NCBI GenBank assembly: GCA_947628385.1
Contig: CANQZS010000014.1
Span: forward strand, 1 to 16,571
Direction: 5' to 3'
DNA length: 16,571 nucleotides
DNA from: an uncultured Clostridia bacterium
Lineage (GTDB): Bacteria; Bacillota; Clostridia; Oscillospirales; Ruminococcaceae
The stretch's first letter is position 1. Each line of letters begins with the position of its first letter. Below the pieces are notes generated by a model. It was not told the DNA's origin, made no database searches, and worked only from the letters and a program-made list of their open reading frames with translations. Shown piece after piece: positions 8,903-13,693 of this stretch. The translations under genes and the position numbers were made by a program.

Positions 8903-9080
8903 TAGAGCTATCCGCATAGCCGTACGGCAAGTGGCGAAATTCCAAATGCTGCATAAACTGAATTAACGGGTAATATCGGTTTATGCGGCGGGAGTGGCGT
9001 TTTGACCGGATCCGGCACGGCGCCCGTAGGGGAGCTTCTGCACAAAAGTGTAAATCAGATGTGCCTGTATAATCATAGAT
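8903..9080 (+). other. Palindrome-rich intergenic element of unknown type
   Basis: This gap between the DHHW gene and the rpe promoter has no convincing coding region. It holds, in order: a perfect 10-bp palindrome GCCGTACGGC (8919-8928); the long hairpin at 8947-8990; a second perfect palindrome CCGGATCCGG (9006-9015); a small ACGG-CGCC-type hairpin (9017-9027); and GCACA/TGTGC arms (9040-9044 and 9060-9064). The base composition is more G+C rich than the adjoining promoter. It could be a structured RNA, a 3' untranslated terminator region without a clear U-run, or one copy of a dispersed intergenic repeat. I do not recognise a known riboswitch consensus in it. Confidence 0.5.
8947..8990 (+). 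ncRNA. 14-bp wobble-containing hairpin (candidate structured RNA)
   Basis: Arms TGCTGCATAAACTG (8947-8960) and CGGTTTATGCGGCG (8977-8990) pair over 14 positions without a gap around a 16-base loop. Three pairs (8947/8990, 8950/8987, 8959/8978) are T-G in the DNA: fine as U-G in a + strand transcript but A-C mismatches on the other strand. This points to a folded + strand RNA rather than a protein-binding site. No U-tract follows, so it is not a standard terminator. Confidence 0.45.
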
Positions 9081-9082
9081 TT

Positions 9083-9112
9083 GGTCAAATGTCATATTTT
9101 TGGCATTTGACC
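9083..9112. repeat. 11-bp dyad next to the rpe promoter (possible operator)
   Basis: GGTCAAATGTC (9083-9093) and GGCATTTGACC (9102-9112) are inverted repeats, nine perfect outer pairs plus one T-G and one C-G, around an 8-base AT loop. The right arm ends immediately before the -35 box at 9113. It could bind a regulator of rpe, or fold as the 3' hairpin of the upstream transcript; only a weak T-rich stretch follows. Confidence 0.5.
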
Positions 9113-9141
9113 TTGATTTTTACATGGGAGTATAGTATAAT
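9113..9141 (+). promoter_or_regulatory. Sigma-A type promoter for rpe
   Basis: TTGATT (9113-9118), a 17-base spacer and a perfect TATAAT (9136-9141). A start near 9148 gives a leader of about 45 bases before the rpe ATG at 9193. Spacing and both boxes are close to ideal. Confidence 0.75.
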
Positions 9142-9192
9142 AATTTATAGGTGTGCATAAATGATGCGGCTCGGCTGCATGGAGGACTTGAT

Positions 9193-9846
9193 ATGGAAAA
9201 TGTGATCGTTTCGGCTTCTATACTCAGCGCTGATCTTTGCGCTCTCGGAAAGGATATTGAACGCGCAGAGAATGCAGGCTGCGAATATATACATTTTGAT
9301 GTTATGGACGGCGTTTTCGTTCCAAATATAAGCTACGGGATCCCTGTGCTCGATTCGGTATCAAGGATCGCAAGGAACGTGCTTGACGTTCATTTGATGA
9401 TAACGGATCCTATAAGATATATAAAAGCCTTTTCGGCAAGCGGAGCGGATATTATAACGTTCCATTATGAGGCTTGCACAGACGTTATGGCTGTCGTAGA
9501 CGAGATACATTCCTGCGGGAAAAAAGCCGGTATCGCAATAAAGCCTGCGACTCCCGCATCGGTACTGGAAAGATTCGCCGATAAAGCGGACATGCTTCTG
9601 GTAATGACTGTAGAGCCGGGATTCGGCGGACAGGGCTTTAATTTCGATATGCTCGAAAAGATCTCTGAGCTGAAAAAAATGCTCTCGGAAAGAGATCTTA
9701 AAATTCCCATACAGGTAGACGGCGGGATAAACGAGCTTACGGCTGAGCTGGTCAAAAAAGCCGGAGCTGAGATACTTGTAGCCGGATCGTATCTTTTCAA
9801 TGCGCCGGATATGGCTTTGGCAGTAAGAAAAATTCTTGGGCGCTGA
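9193..9846 (+). CDS. rpe: Ribulose-phosphate 3-epimerase
   Basis: Interconverts ribulose 5-phosphate and xylulose 5-phosphate in the non-oxidative pentose phosphate pathway. A (beta/alpha)8 barrel of 217 residues, full length. Family signatures are complete: SASILSADL at residues 7-15 with catalytic Asp36 in HFDVMDGVFVPN (metal ligands His34 and Asp36), HLM at 67-69 with the third ligand His67, MTVEPGFGGQ at about 138-147, and VDGGIN with Asp176, the fourth ligand. GGAGG (9181-9185) before the ATG at 9193 fixes the start; the GTG at 9151 would put coding sequence over the leader. It has its own promoter. The rnfD-like gene follows after 81 bases, which include a hairpin, so read-through into the rnf-like trio is possible. 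Confidence 0.97.
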   Translation: MENVIVSASILSADLCALGKDIERAENAGCEYIHFDVMDGVFVPNISYGIPVLDSVSRIARNVLDVHLMITDPIRYIKAFSASGADIITFHYEACTDVMAVVDEIHSCGKKAGIAIKPATPASVLERFADKADMLLVMTVEPGFGGQGFNFDMLEKISELKKMLSERDLKIPIQVDGGINELTAELVKKAGAEILVAGSYLFNAPDMALAVRKILGR

Positions 9847-9883
9847 CGGATATTTGCACAGCAAGATCCTGCTGCAATGTCCG
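9847..9883 (+). other. Imperfect hairpin just after the rpe stop
   Basis: CGGATATTTGCACAGCA pairs with TGCTGCAATGTCCG around the loop AGATCC. I count 14 pairs, one of them T-G, with a one-base and a two-base bulge. No run of T follows, so it is not a textbook terminator; it may separate rpe and rnfD expression by processing or stabilisation. Confidence 0.45.
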
Positions 9884-9927
9884 AGCGTGCTTATTTGGTA
9901 TTTATGGTTCCCCAAAAGGAGGTCAGA

Positions 9928-10953
9928 ATGGTTTTTAACAGTGAAAAAAGTGACGTTTCGATAATGACTGATATGCTGATAGTATTGATCGTTCTTTCAG
10001 GGGTCGCAGTGTATTATTACGGGATAAGAGCGGCAGTGGTGATAGTTCTTTCCGCAGCGGTATGCTGCCTGACCGATCTTATATGTATAAAGCTGAGAAA
10101 AAAGGAATTTATCAAGGAAGATATTTCCGCACTGATAACTGGACTTACGCTTGGTCTTATGATGCCCGCTTCGGCTCCGTATTTTGCGGTAGTTTCAGCG
10201 GCGGTATTTGCCATTGTGATAGCAAAGCAGGCGTTCGGAGGATATGGCTGCGAGATATTCGCTCCGGCTGCGGCAGGCTTCCTGTTCGTGTCGCTGTGTT
10301 TTCCGGAGAATGTGCTTACATATCCCGCTGTAACGGATAGTATGCAAAAAATACCGTTATCGTCACTGGTACCGTCAAATGTCCTGAGATCTTCAATGAC
10401 AAGGATATTCATTACAACAGGATCCTCTCCGGTATCGGCGCTTGAATTGCTGGTAGGAAAGTTCGCAGGACCTATGGGAACGGGGATCGTTCTTATTCTG
10501 GCGGTGGCTGCGGTGTTCCTTATGCTTCGGAGATCAATTTCGGCAATTACGTTTTTCAGCGAAGCTGTAGTTTCGGGAGTGGCGGTATTCCTGCTGAGCG
10601 GATATGATCCTTTATCTGTACTGTGCTTCTTTGCGGGAGGAATGACGCTTTTTGGAATGATATTTCTTTCGTGCGACAGAAGCACCGTTCCAAAGACCAA
10701 AAGCTCAAGGCTTTTGTATGGCATAATAGTCGGAGGGATAACTGTTCTTATGCAGTATTATTCAAAGACGGAAAACGCAATAGTTTACGCGGTAATAATT
10801 GCCGCACCGTTAGGCATAGAGCTTGACAAAAGATCATTGTCATATGCCGAGATGCTGAAAACCAAAAAGGGAATATTTTCAAAAAACAACAAGCCTTTAA
10901 AGAATATGCAGGAAACACTGGATATTCTTGATAAAAACGACGGGGAGGGCTAA
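9928..10953 (+). CDS. rnfD: RnfD/NqrB-family membrane subunit, atypical flavin motif
   Basis: About 341 residues with some eight to nine membrane helices, resembling RnfD, the membrane subunit that carries covalent FMN in the Rnf ion-pumping ferredoxin:NAD oxidoreductase. The RnfD pattern is clear: the basic KLRKKEFIKEDISALITGLTLGLMMP region after the first helices, AKQAFGGYGCEIFAPAAAGFLF (family AKhlfGGlG.NiFNPA), and SALELLVGKFAGPMGTG. The residue pattern where ApbE-type enzymes attach FMN, usually SGAT-P, is T164-G-S-S167-P168, so the acceptor threonine is a serine. The C-terminus carries a roughly 45-residue basic cytoplasmic tail. AAAAGGAGG (9914-9922) fixes ATG 9928. It is followed after three bases by the rnfE-like gene. 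No rnfC or rnfG lies beside it. Confidence 0.88.
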   Translation: MVFNSEKSDVSIMTDMLIVLIVLSGVAVYYYGIRAAVVIVLSAAVCCLTDLICIKLRKKEFIKEDISALITGLTLGLMMPASAPYFAVVSAAVFAIVIAKQAFGGYGCEIFAPAAAGFLFVSLCFPENVLTYPAVTDSMQKIPLSSLVPSNVLRSSMTRIFITTGSSPVSALELLVGKFAGPMGTGIVLILAVAAVFLMLRRSISAITFFSEAVVSGVAVFLLSGYDPLSVLCFFAGGMTLFGMIFLSCDRSTVPKTKSSRLLYGIIVGGITVLMQYYSKTENAIVYAVIIAAPLGIELDKRSLSYAEMLKTKKGIFSKNNKPLKNMQETLDILDKNDGEG

Positions 10954-10956
10954 GCT

Positions 10957-11580
10957 ATGGAAAAGCCCGTAAATGAAAACAGCAGTAAGGATATAATATT
11001 CAATGCCATGCTGAAAAGGAACCCTATTCTTGTCAGCGGAATGGTAGTTGCTCCGGCAATAATGACTGCGGACAGCCTTTCACGGGCTGCTACACTTGCG
11101 GCAGCTTTTTCACTGATAACATTTTTTACGCTTCTGATCTCGTCATTTGTTCCGAAAAATATAGTTTATACCATAAGGATAATAATGTACGCGTTCATAG
11201 GATCGTTAGTGTATGTTCCTGCGGCGATAATGCTTAAATATTATATACCCGATGAGATCGGGCAGATGGGGATATTTTTCCCGCTGCTGGTGGTGAACAG
11301 CCTTATAGTTTCAAGGTCGGAGACGATATTTTTCCTTGAATCAAAGGGAAAGATGATGTTAGATATTGTATTCTGCATTATAGGATATGACGCGGCGGTG
11401 ATACTGTATGGGATCATTCGCGAAATTATCGGAGCAGGCACTGCCGGCGGAAAAATAATCGGTATGCCGATAGTTTTTCAGGTCTTTTCAACTCCGGCAG
11501 GAGGATTTATACTTCTTGGCGTTATGGCGGCGCTGCTGAGGATAATATTGCTTATGATAAAGAAGGTAAGACAGAAATGA
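10957..11580 (+). CDS. rnfE: RnfE/NqrD-family membrane subunit lacking both cluster cysteines
   Basis: 207 residues, about six membrane helices. The match to RnfE runs along the whole protein: LKRNPILVSGM (family L..NNpvLV..LGLCP), MGIFFPLLVVNSLIVSRSE (family LGIFIPLIVvNCiilGRAE) and YGIIREIIGAGT (family lGaiREilGaGT). In Rnf/Nqr, RnfE and RnfA each give two cysteines to one iron-sulfur centre inside the membrane. Here the first reads G28-M-V30-V and the second N114-S115, so both cysteines are gone. The remaining conserved features argue for a maintained fold rather than a decaying gene. GGGGAGGG (10942-10949) overlaps the end of rnfD, suggesting translational coupling. Confidence 0.88.
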   Translation: MEKPVNENSSKDIIFNAMLKRNPILVSGMVVAPAIMTADSLSRAATLAAAFSLITFFTLLISSFVPKNIVYTIRIIMYAFIGSLVYVPAAIMLKYYIPDEIGQMGIFFPLLVVNSLIVSRSETIFFLESKGKMMLDIVFCIIGYDAAVILYGIIREIIGAGTAGGKIIGMPIVFQVFSTPAGGFILLGVMAALLRIILLMIKKVRQK

Positions 11581-11610
11581 TCCGTATGGTCTGATCCATG
11601 ACTTTACGGC

Positions 11611-11617
11611 GGAGGAG
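11611..11617 (+). promoter_or_regulatory. Ribosome binding site deciding the rnfA-like start
   Basis: GGAGGAG ten bases before ATG 11628. The in-frame ATG at 11598 lies upstream of this site and has no good site of its own, so 11628 is chosen. A weak hairpin (CCGTA at 11582 with TACGG near 11605) lies just before it. Confidence 0.65.
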
Positions 11618-11627
11618 AAGCATTTTT

Positions 11628-12221
11628 ATGGAGCTTTTAAAAAATATTGTCATTGCGGCTTTTACTTCGGTCATAGTGGAAAATACTATTTTTTCACGGG
11701 CGCTTGGAACCAGTACGCTGATAATGGTCGCAAGAAACAAAAAGAATCTTTTCGGATTCGGTCTTAGTGTTACGTTTATAACTTCGATAGTAAGTATTCT
11801 GACATATTTTGCAGCAAAAGCACTGAAAATGGACGAAAATTCATATATATATACGCCTCTTGTGTATATACTTATATTGGGAGCGGTATATATAATAACG
11901 CTTCTGTGTCTTTGGAAATTCGCGGTAGCTCTTTTTGTGAAGATAAAGAAATATATCCACATATCTGCGTTTAACTGTGCTGTCCTCGGCTCAATGTTCA
12001 TTATTACTGAATACTGCGAAACATTTACGGATCATCTTATACACGGTATCGGAGTAGGTCTTGGATTTGTTCTGGCAGTATATATAACTGCGGCGGTCTA
12101 TGACAGGATATATTCCGAAAAAGTGCCGTATTCGTTCAGAGGGTACCCGCTGCTGATGATCTATTTAGGAATTTTGGGAATGGCTTTCTGGGGATTTTCG
12201 GGTCATATCATCAATTATTGA
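11628..12221 (+). CDS. rnfA: RnfA/NqrE-family membrane subunit, one of two cysteines lost
   Basis: 197 residues with six membrane helices, the normal RnfA length (about 193). Homology is visible end to end: ENTIFSRALG (family vNNfvlskfLG), KKNLFGFGLSVTF (family etAmGMGLAtTF), FNCAVLG (family tNCAVLG), and the C-terminal VPYSFRGYPLLMI...AFWGFSG block (family vP.pFrG.aialitaGlmalaFmGFsG). The first cluster cysteine, in LGxCPF, is replaced: L-G27-T-S29-T. The second, Cys117, is kept. Together with the RnfE changes only one of four ligands remains. The stop overlaps the ribosome binding site (AAAGGAATGA, 12221-12230) of the following gene, so the trio and that gene are probably one transcript. 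Confidence 0.88.
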   Translation: MELLKNIVIAAFTSVIVENTIFSRALGTSTLIMVARNKKNLFGFGLSVTFITSIVSILTYFAAKALKMDENSYIYTPLVYILILGAVYIITLLCLWKFAVALFVKIKKYIHISAFNCAVLGSMFIITEYCETFTDHLIHGIGVGLGFVLAVYITAAVYDRIYSEKVPYSFRGYPLLMIYLGILGMAFWGFSGHIINY

Positions 12222-12236
12222 AAGGAATGAAAATAT

Positions 12237-13466
12237 ATGTCCGTAAAAGGCGGCAGAAAGATATACAGAGCCAATTCAAGCTATAAAAAAAGAAAAGCTC
12301 AGAGAGTGCTTAAAGTATTTCTCGGTCTGATCGTTATTGCTGCGTTGGTATTCCTTGGATATTGTGTTGCCCGCCCTGTATTTGAGTATCTTTCAGACAG
12401 AAATGAGACTTCCTCAGCAGAGGATACGGCTCCTTGGACGCCTCCGAAAGCTCCGGAGGAGGAAGATCCCGCAGAAGATGAAGATATTGCCGATGACAAT
12501 GAGGCTGAACAGAACGAAAAAGAACAGCAGGACGGCAACAGATCAGCGGGATTTTCCGCATACAGACTTCCGGTCTCAGCTCTTGGATCTGCGGCAGCTC
12601 TTAACGAAGAGCTTTCCAATGCAAAGGAGGGCGGATATACTGCGGTAATGGCTGTTCTTAAAGATAAGGGCGGAAAAATATATTACAAAACAGCTTCCGA
12701 TCTTGCAAAATCAGATGAAACGGCTATAGTGGGAGATATGTATGCGGGTCAGATATGCTCAATGATAAGAGCGGCAGGATTTATCCCGATCGCGGAAATA
12801 AATATTCTTGAAGATAATAATCGCTATGGAATGAACAGAGACGGTTCATACCATATAGCAAGCGATAATTCGGCTTGGCTTGACAACTCGCCGGCAAATG
12901 GCGGAAAGCCGTGGCTTTCTCCGTTTGATGAAAAGACGATAAGCTATGCGGGATACCTTTCGGACGAGGTATCATTATCCGGATTTGACTATGTTATATT
13001 CAGCGGTCTGGTATTTCCTGATTTCAGGAATTCCGATCTTAACTATATCGGTGATATTGTCAGATCGGCGGACAGATATAAGGCGCTTATAAATATCGGG
13101 AATGTTTCGGCGGAAGCTTCATCTGCAAATGGATCTGTTCCTATAGTAATGATCTCGGCAGGTGATATTCTTAGCGGCAAGGCTGAGGTGTTCAGACCGT
13201 CGGAGCTTTCTGCGGAGACTATAGCAGTAAGCTATGCTCCGTCCGAAATAGAGGGTACAGCAATTATTGCAGGTCAGGAAACGGCTCTTGCCGATCTTGC
13301 ACCGTATGAAAGAGCAAAGCTCGTATTTGAGGAGATCAGCCGGCTTGCCGGAAATGATAAAACGATAATACCGCTTATAAAACGCAGCGAGCTCGGTCAA
13401 GCCGATCTTAACGATATTATAAGCGCAGCTATTGATTCCGGAATGGATTCATATATCGTTATGTGA
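12237..13466 (+). CDS. Membrane-anchored glycoside hydrolase-like protein (DUF4015 type)
   Basis: 409 residues. A basic N-terminus (residues 1-23) leads into one membrane helix (about 25-45) and then a strongly acidic Glu/Asp-rich linker (about 57-103), placing the rest outside the cell. The main domain (about 107-409) resembles the TIM-barrel putative glycoside hydrolase family PF13200/DUF4015: YRLPVSAL at its start, MIRAAGFIPIAEINILED, SAWLDN...GKPWLSPFDEKTISYAGYLSDE, and GFDYVIFSGLVFPDF. Two acidic sites common in that family appear changed: the strand usually reading VIDVKD is M138-A-V-L-K-D143, and the usual FDYVRFP is F255-S-G-L-V-F-P261. It may bind glycan without cleaving it. The rnfA-like gene ends 15 bases before. 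The family call is moderately sure; activity is inference. Confidence 0.72.
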   Translation: MSVKGGRKIYRANSSYKKRKAQRVLKVFLGLIVIAALVFLGYCVARPVFEYLSDRNETSSAEDTAPWTPPKAPEEEDPAEDEDIADDNEAEQNEKEQQDGNRSAGFSAYRLPVSALGSAAALNEELSNAKEGGYTAVMAVLKDKGGKIYYKTASDLAKSDETAIVGDMYAGQICSMIRAAGFIPIAEINILEDNNRYGMNRDGSYHIASDNSAWLDNSPANGGKPWLSPFDEKTISYAGYLSDEVSLSGFDYVIFSGLVFPDFRNSDLNYIGDIVRSADRYKALINIGNVSAEASSANGSVPIVMISAGDILSGKAEVFRPSELSAETIAVSYAPSEIEGTAIIAGQETALADLAPYERAKLVFEEISRLAGNDKTIIPLIKRSELGQADLNDIISAAIDSGMDSYIVM

Positions 13467-13485
13467 TGAAATTGTGTTGAAATGG

Positions 13486-13517
13486 ATACAAATTGGCTAT
13501 AATAGGTTACAATTTGG
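13486..13517. repeat. Two 11-bp near-identical direct repeats upstream of the PBP promoter
   Basis: ATACAAATTGG (13486-13496) and TTACAATTTGG (13507-13517) match at 9 of 11 positions and are offset by 21 bases, two helical turns. The inner CAAATTG and CAATTTG parts are also inverted repeats of each other. A TATAAT (13498-13503) lies between them, possibly a weak second promoter with TTGAAA at 13477-13482 (15-base spacer). A regulator site is possible. Confidence 0.4.
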
Positions 13518-13526
13518 TTTTTGCTA

Positions 13527-13555
13527 TTAACAATCCGGCTTTGATGTGGTATAAT
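13527..13555 (+). promoter_or_regulatory. Sigma-A promoter for the penicillin-binding protein
   Basis: TTAACA (13527-13532), a 17-base spacer and TATAAT (13550-13555) preceded by TGG, an extended -10. A start near 13562 gives a leader of about 130 bases. This gap of 227 bases has no gene. Confidence 0.75.
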
Positions 13556-13570
13556 TTTCTTATAAGGCTT

Positions 13571-13601
13571 CCTGCAAATGCGGAACGATCCGATAAGCAG
13601 G
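13571..13601 (+). other. Leader hairpin upstream of the PBP gene
   Basis: CCTGC (13571-13575) pairs with GCAGG (13597-13601), and inside it CGGA (13581-13584) pairs with TCCG (13589-13592) around ACGA. It lies right after the predicted transcription start, so it would form the 5' end of the mRNA. No T-run follows. Confidence 0.35.
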
Positions 13602-13660
13602 TCCGTTTAAGCATTATAGTTAGATCATGATATATTTAAGAAATTTCCGCCGGATAATAT

Positions 13661-13689
13661 TTACGGCTGAAGGGAGGATATATCCGTAA
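13661..13689 (+). promoter_or_regulatory. Stem enclosing an AGGGAGG site before the PBP start
   Basis: TTACGG (13661-13666) and CCGTAA (13684-13689) can pair and would put AGGGAGG (13671-13677) in the loop. The AGGGAGG is 16 bases from ATG 13694, longer than usual. The stem could bring it closer or mask it. AAGGG (13688-13692) suits the second ATG at 13703 instead. Confidence 0.35.
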
Positions 13690-13693
13690 GGGT

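Noticed and set aside
8919..9064. Possible cobalamin, manganese or ZTP riboswitch (short stretches such as GGCGAAATTCC and GTAGGGGAGC)
   Set aside because: Only isolated short resemblances; the ordered conserved core of these classes is not present and the downstream gene rpe does not fit.
8865..9095. 76-codon minus-strand open frame over the intergenic element
   Set aside because: It overlaps the end of the DHHW gene and the palindromes; composition and lack of any family pattern suggest chance or a repeat-derived frame.
13489..13522. Rho-independent terminator after the glycosidase-like gene (CAAATTG/CAATTTG followed by GTTTTT)
   Set aside because: The stem is only 7 bp, A+T rich, with a 14-base loop, too weak for a confident terminator; direct repeats explain it as well.
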